A stretch of 64,000 nucleotides of DNA from RGIG8306 sp964426655 (GCA_964426655.1 CAYRQT010000001.1:1-64000), one strand, 5' to 3'; shown: positions 1 to 9,002, counted from the first letter of the stretch. Notes: generated by a model from the sequence alone, not told the origin. Numbers and translations: made by a program.

Positions 1-29
1 TTTTGCATAGAACCACATAAATCCATACA

Positions 30-1517
30 CTAATTCAGACTCTTCATCGTCGGGAAAAGCAGCACGTCACGAATGGCAGCAGAATTTGTCAACAGCATGA
101 CCAGCCGGTCGATGCCAATGCCAATTCCGCCCGTGGGGGGCATGCCATATTCCAGCGCGCACAAGAAGTCTTCGTCAATGGAGTTGGCCTCTTCATCGCC
201 GGCAGCCTTAAGGGCCTCCTGGGCCAGGAAGCGTTCCCGCTGATCCAGGGGATCATTCAACTCGGAGTAGGCATTGGCAAATTCCCGCCTGGTAATGAAA
301 AGTTCAAATCGTTCCACATAATCCGGATTTTCCGGCTTCTTTTTTGTAAGAGGAGAAATTTCAATGGGGTGATCCATCACGAAAGTGGGCTGCACCAGAT
401 GCTCTTCCACATATTCTTCAAAGAGCAGATTCAGGATATCTCCCTTTTTGTGCCGCTCTTCATAGTGCAGGCCCCGGGCATCTGCAATGGCCTTGGCCTC
501 TTCATCGGTATGCACCTCTGAAAAATCAATACCCGCATAGGTCTTTACCGCATCCACCATGGTAATCCGGGCAAAGGGTTTGGACAGGTCAATCATATCC
601 TCGCCATAGGGCACCACCAACGTGCCAAGCACCTTCTGGGCCACTGTCCGAAGGAGGTTTTCCGTCAGGTCCATCATCCCATGATAATCTGTATAGGCCT
701 GATACAACTCCATTAGGGTAAATTCAGGATTATGGCGTACGGAAAGGCCTTCGTTGCGGAAGACCCGACCGATTTCATATACCCGCTCCAGGCCTCCCAC
801 AATCAGGCGTTTCAGATACAGCTCCAGAGAAATGCGAAGATGCACGTCCTCATCCAGCGCATTAAAATGGGTGTTGAATGGTCTGGCTGCTGCCCCACCC
901 GCATTGGCCGTCAGCACCGGTGTCTCCACCTCCAAAAAGCCCTGGTCGTCCAGATATCGCCGGATTTCCCGCAGAATCATGCTACGCTTTACAAAAGTAT
1001 CCCTCACTTCTTCATTGACCATCAGATCCAGATATCGCTGACGATAGCGGGTGTCCGTGTCCTTAAGGCCGTGAAATTTTTCCGGAAGGATCTGGAGACT
1101 TTTGGAAAGGAGGGTGATGGTGGTCACATGAATGGAAATTTCTCCAGTCTTGGTCTTGAATACATCCCCTGTAAGGCCAATCACATCTCCCACGTCCATT
1201 TTCTTAAAGGCCTTATAGAGCTCTTCTCCAATAATATCCCGCGCCACATAGCACTGCATATTGCCGCTTAAGTCCCGTACATTGCAGAAAGAAGCCTTTC
1301 CCATGATCCGTTTAGACATCATCCGGCCGGCTAAAGATACCTGTTTACCTTCCCAAGCTTCAAAATCCTGTTTGATTTCTCCTGCGTGGGCGGTCACCTG
1401 ATATTTGGTGATCTTATAGGGATCCTGTCCGTCTGCCTGCAGTTGCGCCAGTTTTTCCCGACGAACCTTCAGCAGCTGGTGAATGTCCTGCTGTTCAATT
1501 TGCTTCTGTTCTGCCAT
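30..1517 (-). CDS. lysS: Lysyl-tRNA synthetase, class II
   Basis: Charges tRNA-Lys with lysine in the cytoplasm using ATP. The 495-residue length is normal for bacterial class II LysRS. An OB-fold anticodon-binding domain covers about residues 58-140. The class II core follows, with motif 2 (YEIGRVFRNEG) near 247-257 and motif 3 (GGIGIGIDRLVMLL) close to the C-terminus. The ATG is preceded by AAAGGAGAG. It lies 17 bp after the greA stop and shares the greA promoter, so the two form an operon, a pairing common in Firmicutes. No T-box leader is seen between or upstream of them. Confidence 0.97.
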   Translation of the reverse strand: MAEQKQIEQQDIHQLLKVRREKLAQLQADGQDPYKITKYQVTAHAGEIKQDFEAWEGKQVSLAGRMMSKRIMGKASFCNVRDLSGNMQCYVARDIIGEELYKAFKKMDVGDVIGLTGDVFKTKTGEISIHVTTITLLSKSLQILPEKFHGLKDTDTRYRQRYLDLMVNEEVRDTFVKRSMILREIRRYLDDQGFLEVETPVLTANAGGAAARPFNTHFNALDEDVHLRISLELYLKRLIVGGLERVYEIGRVFRNEGLSVRHNPEFTLMELYQAYTDYHGMMDLTENLLRTVAQKVLGTLVVPYGEDMIDLSKPFARITMVDAVKTYAGIDFSEVHTDEEAKAIADARGLHYEERHKKGDILNLLFEEYVEEHLVQPTFVMDHPIEISPLTKKKPENPDYVERFELFITRREFANAYSELNDPLDQRERFLAQEALKAAGDEEANSIDEDFLCALEYGMPPTGGIGIGIDRLVMLLTNSAAIRDVLLFPTMKSLN

Positions 1518-1534
1518 GACTAACTCTCCTTTGC

Positions 1535-2017
1535 TTACTTGATTCGGGTAATCTCCAGAATTTTATATTCTGCCATGCCGCCCAGGGTTTCCACCTGGAC
1601 CAGATCCCCTTTTCGCTTCCCCATGAGGGCACTGCCCACCGGAGATTCATTGCTGATTTTATGCTCTCGGCTGTTGACTTCCGTGGAGCCAACAAGGGTA
1701 AATTCTACCTCTTCGTCATATTCAAAGTCAAAGAGCCTAACCTTACAACCCACGTTGATGACATTGATGTCAATATCGTCCTCATCTACCACTTCTGCAT
1801 TCTTCAGGATTTTTTCCAGATTTTCAATGCGCAGCTCAATATCCCGCTGCTCATCCTTTGCCGCATCATATTCTGCATTCTCGGACAAATCCCCCTGCTC
1901 CCTGGCTTCTTTTATTTTCTCTGCAATCTCCTTGCGGCGTACTACCTTCAGGTTCTGCAGCTCATCCTCCAGTTGCTTCAACCCGGTATATGTAAGAATA
2001 TTTTTCTTTTCTGCCAT
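1535..2017 (-). CDS. greA: Transcription elongation factor GreA
   Basis: Binds the RNA polymerase secondary channel and stimulates transcript cleavage to rescue backtracked complexes. The 160 residues match the family length. The N-terminal half is the antiparallel coiled coil (ELQNLKVVRRKEIAEKI onward) with the acidic tip region around DLSENAEYDAAKDEQ; the C-terminal half is the FKBP-like domain (SPVGSALMGKRKGD). It has its own consensus promoter and GGAGG site and is the first gene of greA-lysS. Confidence 0.97.
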   Translation of the reverse strand: MAEKKNILTYTGLKQLEDELQNLKVVRRKEIAEKIKEAREQGDLSENAEYDAAKDEQRDIELRIENLEKILKNAEVVDEDDIDINVINVGCKVRLFDFEYDEEVEFTLVGSTEVNSREHKISNESPVGSALMGKRKGDLVQVETLGGMAEYKILEITRIK

Positions 2018-2059
2018 GCTAATAAACCTCCACTCTGCGTTCTTGTCACATTCCCGAAA

Positions 2060-2088
2060 TTATAAAGCAAGCTGTATAAAAAGTCAAG
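2060..2088 (-). promoter_or_regulatory. sigma-A promoter of greA-lysS
   Basis: Reading the minus strand, TTGACT (2088-2083), a 17-nt spacer and TATAAT (2065-2060) lie about 40 bp before the greA start codon. This is nearly a perfect vegetative promoter and separates greA-lysS from the dus gene upstream. Confidence 0.85.
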
Positions 2089-2100
2089 TAAATTCCCCTT

Positions 2101-3093
2101 TTATACAGGGTTTTTCCCTTTCTGCAGGAGGGTTTTCTGTAGCAGTTCTTCCAGCTCTTCCATACTTTCCACCTGATTCACCTGCCGCCGGATTTCTGTG
2201 GCATGGGGCATGCCGTTGGTATACCAGGAAACGTGCTTGCGCATTTCCCGCAGCCCCACATAATCCCCTTTATAGTCCACCAGCATCCTGGCATGGCGCA
2301 AAATCGTTTCATAGATTTCCATCCTGTCCGGACGGGCGACGGTTCCCTTTCCCTCCAGCGCCCCCAGAATCTCCCGAAAGATCCAAGGATTCCCCTGGGC
2401 ACCCCTGGCAATCATCAGGCCATCACAATGGGTCTCCTCCAGGCAACGCAAGGCATCCTCTCCGGAAAAAATATCTCCGCTGGCAATGACCGGAATGGAA
2501 ACCGCCTTTTTTACTTCTGCAATGGCCTTCCAGTCCGCCTTCCCACTGTAATACTGCTCCCTGGTGCGCCCGTGAACGGTGATCAGGCTGACCCCTGCCG
2601 CCTGGGCAATGCGGGCAATGTCCGCTGCCAGAAACTCATCCTTATGGAAGCCTTTCCGGATTTTCACGGTAATCGGAAGCCTGACCTTTTCCGCCATGGA
2701 AGAAAGAATCCGTCCGACCAGTTCCGGGTTTTTCAACAATGCGGATCCCTCTCCATTATTTACCACCTTAGGCACAGGACATCCCATATTGATGTCCACA
2801 CAGGTGTATCGCCCGGCATATTTTTCTTCCAGTGCATGCCCCATGCTACTTAAAATTTCCGGATCGGATCCAAAAAGCTGTAGACCCACAGGCCCCTCAT
2901 CCCGGGCAGTCTCCAAAAGGGTTTCCGTATTTTTGTTTTTATACAGCACCGCCTTGGCACTGACCATTTCCGTAAAGCTCATTTCACAGCCCTGTTCATG
3001 GCAGAGCAAACGAAAGGGCAGGTCGGTTACCCCTGCCATTGGTCCAAGCACCAGTCCATGTGCCAGATATGTTGTCGCCAAATGAATACTCAT
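2101..3093 (-). CDS. dusB: tRNA-dihydrouridine synthase (DusB type)
   Basis: FMN enzyme that reduces specific uridines to dihydrouridine in tRNA using NADPH. The 330 residues show the FMN-barrel start (LVLGPMAGVTDLPFR), the catalytic cysteine at about residue 105 in INMGCPVPKV, GEGSALLKNPE and the phosphate-binding loop GDIFSGEDAL. The start overlaps the preceding stop by ATGA, so translation is coupled to the small gene upstream. Which uridine it modifies cannot be told from sequence. Confidence 0.94.
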   Translation of the reverse strand: MSIHLATTYLAHGLVLGPMAGVTDLPFRLLCHEQGCEMSFTEMVSAKAVLYKNKNTETLLETARDEGPVGLQLFGSDPEILSSMGHALEEKYAGRYTCVDINMGCPVPKVVNNGEGSALLKNPELVGRILSSMAEKVRLPITVKIRKGFHKDEFLAADIARIAQAAGVSLITVHGRTREQYYSGKADWKAIAEVKKAVSIPVIASGDIFSGEDALRCLEETHCDGLMIARGAQGNPWIFREILGALEGKGTVARPDRMEIYETILRHARMLVDYKGDYVGLREMRKHVSWYTNGMPHATEIRRQVNQVESMEELEELLQKTLLQKGKNPV

Positions 3094-3425
3094 GCCTTAT
3101 ATTCTTCTCCCAGAAAGAAGGTGCGGTAATATTGCTCCAGCCCTTCAAACAATGTTTTTTTTTCCATCTGCATTTCCCGAATTTTTAAACCGCTACTTAC
3201 TTCATCGTAATAAATGTCCCTGTCATCACCATAGGCACTGATCAGGAGACGACCATCTGGCGAAAAGGTCAAGGTGAGTATGCCCCCCACCTCTTCCGTA
3301 TAGGTAACACACATGATCTGCAATTCCTGGCGAATCCCTTCCGGGAGCGCCTGATACCGTGGATTAAAATAATATTTCTGGCTGTATGCATTGGCCGCAC
3401 ACAGCACCATTTCCTCATTCTGCAT
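3090..3425 (-). CDS. Uncharacterised 111-residue protein (DUF6145-like)
   Basis: A small soluble protein with no signal peptide or membrane segment. It carries a hydrophobic beta-rich middle (GGILTLTFSPDGRLLISAYG) and a charged C-terminal helix with aromatic residues. I associate it by memory with the Lachnospiraceae family DUF6145, but I recognise no functional motif. It overlaps the end of birA by 11 bp and the start of dus by 4 bp, so it is translated as the middle cistron of birA-x-dus. Function unknown. Confidence 0.8.
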   Translation of the reverse strand: MQNEEMVLCAANAYSQKYYFNPRYQALPEGIRQELQIMCVTYTEEVGGILTLTFSPDGRLLISAYGDDRDIYYDEVSSGLKIREMQMEKKTLFEGLEQYYRTFFLGEEYKA

Positions 3426-4398
3426 AACCGTACACTCCTCTTACTGAGACTTCTCCTGACAGCACCTGTGCCTCCTGTCCATTCTCCCAGAGAATGCGCA
3501 GCAAGCCGGTACGGGTGATGCCAAGGCATCGTCCCCGACGTTTCTGATTGCCTTCCACCACCACAACTTCCTTTTCCATACTGACCAGTGCAGCTTCATA
3601 AGACTTCTGTAAATAGTTCAGGTCGCTTTCCCGAATAAAAGCTTCATAAGCTTTTTCCAATTCTTCCAAAACAGCCGCTATAACAAGCCTGCGCTGCACG
3701 TTTTTCCCTCCCGCCATTTCCATGGAAATGGCCGACGCCTCCAATTCCCGGGGAAACGCTCTCTGGTGCACATTGATGCCAATCCCTACTACCACATATT
3801 GCACATACCCAGGTTCACCGGCCATTTCTGTCAAAATACCGCAAAGCTTTTTCCCCTGCACAACAATGTCGTTGGGCCACTTAATCTTAGTCGGCTCTTC
3901 CAGAAAAGAGGTGAGAGCCTTTTGCACTGCCAGTGCCACCGCTAATGTCAGCTGGGGGGCCCGCTCAGGGCTAATATCCGGCCTCAAGAGGATGGACATG
4001 GCAATCCCCATACCTTTTACGTCATTCCAGCCACGGCCTCTTCTCCCGCGCCCTGAGACCTGCTCATCTGTTAGCCCCACCAGCCCATGGGGGCTTTTCC
4101 CTTCTCCAAGAAGCTTCAGTTGTCTGTTGGTGGAGTCCACACTGGGCCAGTACACCATCTCTTTCCCCAGCCAGCGAGTGGACAGGCAGCTTTGACAAGC
4201 GCTCTCATCCACCCGATCTGGAAAACCTAACAGGCGGTATCCTTTATTGGACACCGCCTCTATGGTATAACCTTCTTCCTGCAGTTTATGAATGCATTTC
4301 CAGACAGCTGTACGGGATACCCCCAGGCGGTCACACAAGGTTTGCCCGGATACATATCCCATTTCTTCAAGCAATATCCGCAAAATTTCCGTTTTCAT
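3415..4398 (-). CDS. birA: Biotin operon repressor / biotin-protein ligase BirA
   Basis: Makes biotinyl-5'-AMP and transfers biotin to carboxylase carrier proteins; the long form also represses biotin genes. This is the long, 327-residue form: a winged helix-turn-helix at about 1-60 (SGQTLCDRLGVSRTAVWKCIHKL), the ligase signature GRGRRGRGW at 116-124, the KWPNDI segment, and a C-terminal SH3-like cap. Both activities are therefore likely. No biotin synthesis genes are in the window. Confidence 0.95.
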   Translation of the reverse strand: MKTEILRILLEEMGYVSGQTLCDRLGVSRTAVWKCIHKLQEEGYTIEAVSNKGYRLLGFPDRVDESACQSCLSTRWLGKEMVYWPSVDSTNRQLKLLGEGKSPHGLVGLTDEQVSGRGRRGRGWNDVKGMGIAMSILLRPDISPERAPQLTLAVALAVQKALTSFLEEPTKIKWPNDIVVQGKKLCGILTEMAGEPGYVQYVVVGIGINVHQRAFPRELEASAISMEMAGGKNVQRRLVIAAVLEELEKAYEAFIRESDLNYLQKSYEAALVSMEKEVVVVEGNQKRRGRCLGITRTGLLRILWENGQEAQVLSGEVSVRGVYGYAE

Positions 4399-4407
4399 GG
4401 GTTGCTC

Positions 4408-4713
4408 CTATAACCAAATGGTGAGCATGCTGAGGGCCATGAGCATAAACAAAATCACTGCTCCCACAAAATGAAGAACTGCCTGCACGGGCCGTCTTTC
4501 CTTTGTCCCGTCTGCGCTTAGCTTTTCTAATCCGCCCAGAACATTTGCTGTTCCTCCCAGCACAAAAATAACAGGAAAAAGATACAGACGATTGCTCATG
4601 TCCAGAAAAGTAACAACAGCCAGCAACACTGTGGCCAGGGAGAGAATGACCCTCCCCTGTTCCATTATTCTTCTTTTCCGACGCATATTTTGTAAGGATT
4701 GTTTTTTCTTCAT
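4408..4713 (-). CDS. Small integral membrane protein, unknown function
   Basis: A 101-residue protein with a very basic N-terminus (KKKQ..RRKRR) followed by three predicted membrane segments at about 21-38, 43-58 and 79-100. No catalytic motif is visible. It sits 9 bp upstream of birA and 24 bp downstream of argF on the same strand, so it is probably cotranscribed with them. Similar short membrane proteins occur in Lachnospiraceae without assigned role. Confidence 0.7.
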   Translation of the reverse strand: MKKKQSLQNMRRKRRIMEQGRVILSLATVLLAVVTFLDMSNRLYLFPVIFVLGGTANVLGGLEKLSADGTKERRPVQAVLHFVGAVILFMLMALSMLTIWL

Positions 4714-4737
4714 GCCCGCTCTTCTCTATTATCCGGC

Positions 4738-5676
4738 CTACTCGTTTCCAAGCGTAGCCACCATCACCGCTTTAATGGTGTGCATGCGATTCTCCGCCTC
4801 ATCAAAGACCACGGACTGGGGTCCGTCAATCACTTCTGCTGTCACTTCCTTCCCCCTGACGGCGGGCAGACAGTGCATAAAAATAGTGGAAGACTTTCCC
4901 GTTGCAGCCATCAGAGATTCATTCACCTGATAAGGCGCCAAAAGGGCAATACGTTCTGCTGCTTTGTCCTCTTCTCCCATAGAACACCACACATCTGTAT
5001 AAATGGCATCCGCGCCGGCCACATCCTGCACACTCTCCGACAATTTTACACTACCCTTGGAATCTGTGCAATACTCTTTGCACAGATTCACTAATGTCTC
5101 CTCCGGCCAGAGGCTTTTAGGTGCAATAATGGTAAAGTGAAGTCCCATTTTTGCACTGCCAATCATTAGAGAATTAGCCATGTTGTTCCGCCCGTCCCCC
5201 ACATAGACCAGATGCAATCCCGACAATTTACCAAATTTCTCTTCCAAAGTCATAAAATCTGCCAGGATTTGTGTGGGATGGTAATCATCTGTCAATCCGT
5301 TCCACACCGGTACTCCAGAATATTTTGCCAATTTTTCCACAGTTTCATGTAAGAAGCCACGAAACTCAATTCCATCAAACATTCTTCCCAGCACCCGGGC
5401 TGTATCCTCCACTGTTTCCTTTGCTCCCAGCTGAATATCTCCTTTTCCAAGATATTCCGGAAATCCACCTTCATCATTCACCGCCACCGTAAAAGCACAT
5501 CTGGTTCTGGTAGAAGGTTTTTCAAAAATAAGGGCAATATTTTTGCCTTTCAGACTGTTCCCCGTAATCCCCTTCTTTTTATCAGCTTTCTTTTTTGCTG
5601 CCAAATCCAGAAGTTCCTGAATTTCCTCTGCTGTAAAGTCCTTTAACGTCAAAAAATGCTTTCCTTTTAAGCTCAT
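4738..5676 (-). CDS. argF: Ornithine carbamoyltransferase
   Basis: Converts ornithine and carbamoyl phosphate to citrulline in arginine synthesis. The carbamoyl-phosphate loop STRTR lies at residues 55-59 and the ornithine-site HCLPA near 265. I start at the ATG at 5676 (MSLKGKHF) because AAAGGTGG is well placed 8 nt upstream; a GTG four codons earlier lacks spacing. Length is then 312 residues, normal for the family. The promoter carries two ARG boxes, which points to the anabolic rather than the catabolic enzyme. Confidence 0.95.
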   Translation of the reverse strand: MSLKGKHFLTLKDFTAEEIQELLDLAAKKKADKKKGITGNSLKGKNIALIFEKPSTRTRCAFTVAVNDEGGFPEYLGKGDIQLGAKETVEDTARVLGRMFDGIEFRGFLHETVEKLAKYSGVPVWNGLTDDYHPTQILADFMTLEEKFGKLSGLHLVYVGDGRNNMANSLMIGSAKMGLHFTIIAPKSLWPEETLVNLCKEYCTDSKGSVKLSESVQDVAGADAIYTDVWCSMGEEDKAAERIALLAPYQVNESLMAATGKSSTIFMHCLPAVRGKEVTAEVIDGPQSVVFDEAENRMHTIKAVMVATLGNE

Positions 5677-5694
5677 GTATTCTTCCACCTTTCA

Positions 5695-5729
5695 GGTATA
5701 ATTATTCATATGTATTGCATAATTATACA
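5695..5729 (-). promoter_or_regulatory. Two ARG boxes (ArgR/AhrC operator) at argF
   Basis: The box at 5716-5729 fits the consensus TGNATWWWWATNCA exactly (TGTATAATTATGCA on the minus strand) and overlaps the -10 element. A second copy at 5695-5708 (TGAATAATTATACC) differs in one position. Their starts are 21 bp apart, two helical turns, which is the usual spacing for ArgR hexamer binding. Predicts arginine-dependent repression of argF and the genes behind it. Confidence 0.85.
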
Positions 5730-5750
5730 TCTTCTCCCCTGCCTTGTCAA
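5722..5750 (-). promoter_or_regulatory. sigma-A promoter of argF
   Basis: Perfect consensus on the minus strand: TTGACA (5750-5745), 17-nt spacer, TATAAT (5727-5722), about 46 bp before the chosen argF start. The -10 lies inside an ARG box. Confidence 0.88.
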
Positions 5751-5754
5751 GGGC

Positions 5755-5787
5755 AGAAAACGGGGGATTGCATAAGCAACCCCCCCC
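5755..5787 (-). terminator. Intrinsic terminator after the SPFH gene
   Basis: On the minus strand a G-rich arm (GGGGGTTGC), a TTAT loop and the matching GCAATCCCCC arm are followed by GTTTTCT, just after the SPFH stop codon and before the argF promoter. Confidence 0.7.
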
Positions 5788-5799
5788 TGAATACTTTCC

Positions 5800-6750
5800 T
5801 TATACATCCGTTCCCACTTCTTTAACGGCGGCCACCAGGCCTGCCAGGTTTTGAATTTCCGAAGGAACGATGATTTTTGTAGCCTTTCCATCAGCCACCT
5901 TTGCCAGGGTCTCAAGGGATTTTAGCTGAATGACAGAAGCATCAGCCCCCACCTCCTTGATGAATCGAATCCCATCCGCCTCAGCCTGCTGGACCATCAG
6001 AATCGCCTGTGCACGTCCCTCTGCTTCACGAATAGTCGCCTCTTTTGTAGCTTCTGCCTGTAATATGGCAGACTGTTTTTCCGCCTCTGCATCCAGAATT
6101 GCAGACATTTTCTTTCCTTCTGCCACCAGAATGGTGGAAGTTTTTTCTCCTTCCGCCCGCAGAATAGCTTCACGTCTTTCTCGTTCTGCCTTCATCTGTT
6201 TTTCCATGGCGTCCTGAATAGCTGCCGGAGGGATGATATTTTTTAATTCCACACGGTTTACTTTGATGCCCCAGGGATCTGTAGCCACATCCAGGGAAGC
6301 ACGCATTTTTGTATTGATTGTTTCTCTGGACGTCAGTGTCTGATCCAGTTCCAAATCACCAATAATATTTCTAAGCGTGGTGGCTGTTAAATTTTCTATG
6401 GCCATAATGGGGTTTTCCACTCCATAGGCATAAAGTTTGGGATCCGTGATTTGAAAAAAGACAACCGTATCAATGCGCATGGTCACGTTATCTTTGGTAA
6501 TAACCGGCTGGGGAGCAAAATCTACGACCTGTTCTTTTAAAAGCACTTTTTTAGCCACTTTATCCAGAATGGGAAGTTTGAAGTGCAGACCCACACCCCA
6601 GGTAGTCAGGTACCCTCCCAAACGTTCCACCACCATAGCCTGTGCCTGGGGCACTACTTTGATGCAGGAAGCCACCACCACCAGTAAAATGACCAGAATG
6701 GTAATCAGGATCCAGAAGCTGTTATTGTCCGATACTGCCACTGTCCACAT
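5800..6750 (-). CDS. SPFH/Band 7 membrane protein (stomatin/QmcA-like)
   Basis: An N-terminal membrane anchor at about 11-30 is followed by the SPFH domain (PQAQAMVVERLGGYLTTWGVGLHFKLP...) and a long Ala/Glu coiled coil at about 165-250 that drives oligomerisation. The 316-residue length matches stomatin/QmcA proteins, which form large membrane assemblies and scaffold microdomains or proteases. The start overlaps the end of the NfeD gene by 29 bp but has its own GGAGG; NfeD-SPFH pairs are a standard partnership. No enzymatic motif. Confidence 0.92.
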   Translation of the reverse strand: MWTVAVSDNNSFWILITILVILLVVVASCIKVVPQAQAMVVERLGGYLTTWGVGLHFKLPILDKVAKKVLLKEQVVDFAPQPVITKDNVTMRIDTVVFFQITDPKLYAYGVENPIMAIENLTATTLRNIIGDLELDQTLTSRETINTKMRASLDVATDPWGIKVNRVELKNIIPPAAIQDAMEKQMKAERERREAILRAEGEKTSTILVAEGKKMSAILDAEAEKQSAILQAEATKEATIREAEGRAQAILMVQQAEADGIRFIKEVGADASVIQLKSLETLAKVADGKATKIIVPSEIQNLAGLVAAVKEVGTDV

Positions 6751-7195
6751 GTTGTTTTTCCTCCTCTAAATATGTTTCTACAATTAGCTTTACTCCTACA
6801 ATTCGCTTTACTTTGACCAGATGACCCACCGGAATCGTTTCTTCATCCCGTTCCGAACGGGCGGTCCACTCCTGTCCATCCACCACCACTGCGCCGGAAG
6901 CCTGCAGATTATCCACCTGTATGGTTACTCTGCCGATGCGCCCAATCACGCCGTCTGCGTTGGTGTTCAGTTTTTTAAAACTGAGATACCTGCGCAAAAA
7001 TGGCCGGGTGAAGATCAACAATAACAACGATACCAAAATGAAACAGGTTACCTGTATTTTTACGGAAGCCCCCAACAATGCGGCCACCAATGCCACCAAT
7101 GCACCTCCTGCAAACCAAATGGTTGTCAGCCCCATGGTCAGAAGCTCGAAAAGCAACAAGCCAATAAAAATAAATAACCACCAAAAGGATTCCAT
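6722..7195 (-). CDS. NfeD-family membrane protein
   Basis: 157 residues: membrane segments at about 5-25, 27-45 and 48-65, then a soluble OB-fold NfeD domain (GRIGRVTIQVDNLQASGAVVVDGQEWTA region). This is the short NfeD type without the ClpP-like protease domain. It precedes and overlaps the SPFH gene, its usual partner, so it probably anchors or recruits the SPFH complex. Promoter and GGAGG lie directly upstream. Confidence 0.9.
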   Translation of the reverse strand: MESFWWLFIFIGLLLFELLTMGLTTIWFAGGALVALVAALLGASVKIQVTCFILVSLLLLIFTRPFLRRYLSFKKLNTNADGVIGRIGRVTIQVDNLQASGAVVVDGQEWTARSERDEETIPVGHLVKVKRIVGVKLIVETYLEEEKQHVDSGSIGQ

Positions 7196-7218
7196 ACGTC
7201 CCTCCTCTCTTTTTTTCT

Positions 7219-7247
7219 ATTGTACTGTATGCCATGGGGATGTGCAA
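7219..7247 (-). promoter_or_regulatory. Promoter of nfeD-SPFH
   Basis: Minus strand TTGCAC (7247-7242), 17-nt spacer and TACAAT (7224-7219), 24 bp before the nfeD start codon. Confidence 0.7.
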
Positions 7248-7290
7248 TAACGTTTCTCCGGCATTTTCTTACATTTATCTGTCGCTTCCA

Positions 7291-7349
7291 TAAAAAGAAC
7301 CACTCCGTTTGGAAGGACTGATATTTTCCTTACCATGGAGTGGCTTTTT
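7291..7349 (-). terminator. Terminator after the cell-wall hydrolase gene
   Basis: CCACTCC and GGAGTGG arms (7300-7306 and 7337-7343) bracket an internal loop that can fold further; on the minus strand the second arm runs into TTCTTTTT. It sits immediately behind the stop at 7351. Confidence 0.75.
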
Positions 7350-7350
7350 C

Positions 7351-8880
7351 TTATTTGTTGTAAAAACAATGTCCGGATAAAACTGTGTAGGAAGAGTAAC
7401 TGCTGTAATTTGCCACCTTCAGACTACAAAAATACAAGTAGTTTCCAATGGTATTAATACCCGCGCAGGCATCATACACTGCCTGTAAAGCCTGGCTGGA
7501 TGGGCCTGCAGCAATATAGGATGCAAGATAGCCGGTATTAGCCCCATAGAACTGTCCCGGTGCGTAAATAACAGATGTGACAGACCCCCCCCAGTATCCG
7601 CTGCGAAGCCGATTAAGAATAACATTGGCCACCGCAATCTGCCCTTCATAAGGCTGTCCTCCCGCCTCCAGTGTAACTACACAGGCCATCAGGTATATAT
7701 CATTATAAGAAAGGTATGTGGGAGATTGGGTTGCGGTGCCTTTGGCAATACTGGCCTGAATATTCTGCGTAGCCTGAGCATCCAGCGCCTGGGCCCTGGC
7801 CGCTTCCTCTGCAGCAATGCGAGCTGCCTCTGCCTGTTCCGCAGCAATGCGGGCTGCCTCTGCCTCCTGAGCTGCTGCCTCTTCCGCCAGACGAATCTGT
7901 TCTGCTTCCTCTTCCAGCGTAATCCCTGTGGAAAGTGCCGGCCGTAAAGTCACATAATCCGCACTCACATATCCCTGCAGTGTATCACTATATTGAATGC
8001 ATACCCAGCCCGCAGCAAAGTCCACTGTACCAAAAGCCTGTCCGGCCTCTGCAATGGATGCCACCACCTCTCCGTCCGGATTATCCCGTACATTCAATGG
8101 TGTAGTTGTGGCCACAGTATAAAACCCAATGCCTCTGGAAAGTAGCTCCATCCCAGTGGCGATAAACTCCGTCTTAACCCAGCCGTTAAGATTCCCAGAA
8201 GAAATCTGTGTCCATTCCCCGTCCTGTGCCAATATGGTTCCACCACTTCCCGGATATAGCTTTCCTACCACATTGCCATCCGGATTATCCCGTACGTTCA
8301 GATATTCCGTGATAGATTCATCCTTTGTAGCAAAAAGTTGGGATAAAAGCCCGGATGCCGTGGACTCCGCAGTAACTTCAGCTGTGATTTCAATCTGAGA
8401 CGCTTCCTCATTATCGGTTGTCTGACTTTCCACTTCCTGTGCTCCGGATAATAAAGAGGTGCTCTGGAGCAAATCCAGGCGCTCTTCTGCCAATGCCACC
8501 TCTACTTCCTGTGTATAAGATAAAGGTATAATCTGGCTGGCATAAGCTTCGGTAAACAGAATATTTTCATCCTCTGTTTCATTAAGCAGCGAAGCTGCCA
8601 AGGTTTCTGATGCCAATAACTCATGCGCAAATGTCACATTGCCAAGACTTAGAAGCCCTGATTGAGTAGCGTCTGCAAAGGTCGGTGATGTCTGTCCCTC
8701 CCGCATTTCATTTTGCAGCGCCTGGGCGGTGTCTGCATTCAGCAGATTTAAAGCCAGCACAGTATTGGCAGTCTGTAAGGAATCATCCCTCATTCCCCGG
8801 TCCAGCATGACGCCCAGAAAAGTCAGGGCAACAAGCAGAAGCACGGTGGTCAAACGGATGCGTGTTTTCATCGAAAACAT
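7351..8880 (-). CDS. Secreted SH3-domain cell-wall hydrolase (SleB/CwlJ type)
   Basis: A 509-residue exported protein. An N-terminal signal-anchor (about 8-25) is followed by a low-complexity stretch, two bacterial SH3 domains (YLNVRDNPDGNVVG near 195 and PLNVRDNPDGEVVA near 262), a Glu/Ala helical spacer near 325-365, and a C-terminal hydrolase_2 (SleB/CwlJ) domain from about 395 with MACVVTLEAGGQPYEGQIAVANVILNR. SleB enzymes are lytic transglycosylases cutting peptidoglycan; SH3 repeats bind the wall. In sporulating relatives these act in cortex lysis, but the SH3 architecture suggests vegetative wall turnover here. Confidence 0.9.
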   Translation of the reverse strand: MFSMKTRIRLTTVLLLVALTFLGVMLDRGMRDDSLQTANTVLALNLLNADTAQALQNEMREGQTSPTFADATQSGLLSLGNVTFAHELLASETLAASLLNETEDENILFTEAYASQIIPLSYTQEVEVALAEERLDLLQSTSLLSGAQEVESQTTDNEEASQIEITAEVTAESTASGLLSQLFATKDESITEYLNVRDNPDGNVVGKLYPGSGGTILAQDGEWTQISSGNLNGWVKTEFIATGMELLSRGIGFYTVATTTPLNVRDNPDGEVVASIAEAGQAFGTVDFAAGWVCIQYSDTLQGYVSADYVTLRPALSTGITLEEEAEQIRLAEEAAAQEAEAARIAAEQAEAARIAAEEAARAQALDAQATQNIQASIAKGTATQSPTYLSYNDIYLMACVVTLEAGGQPYEGQIAVANVILNRLRSGYWGGSVTSVIYAPGQFYGANTGYLASYIAAGPSSQALQAVYDACAGINTIGNYLYFCSLKVANYSSYSSYTVLSGHCFYNK

Positions 8881-8973
8881 TGTCGACCTCCTATTGATTT
8901 CAGTCCTTTTTTTTCGTAAAAAAAAAGGCTGATTTCCTTGACTGTCTAGATGTTACAAAATTATTACGGATTT

Positions 8974-9002
8974 ATATTAACAGATTTAACAATTTTTGTC
9001 AA
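8974..9002 (-). promoter_or_regulatory. Promoter of the SH3/SleB hydrolase gene
   Basis: Minus strand TTGACA (9002-8997), 17-nt spacer, TAATAT (8979-8974), followed by a leader of about 85 nt and AGGAGG before the ATG at 8880. Confidence 0.8.
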
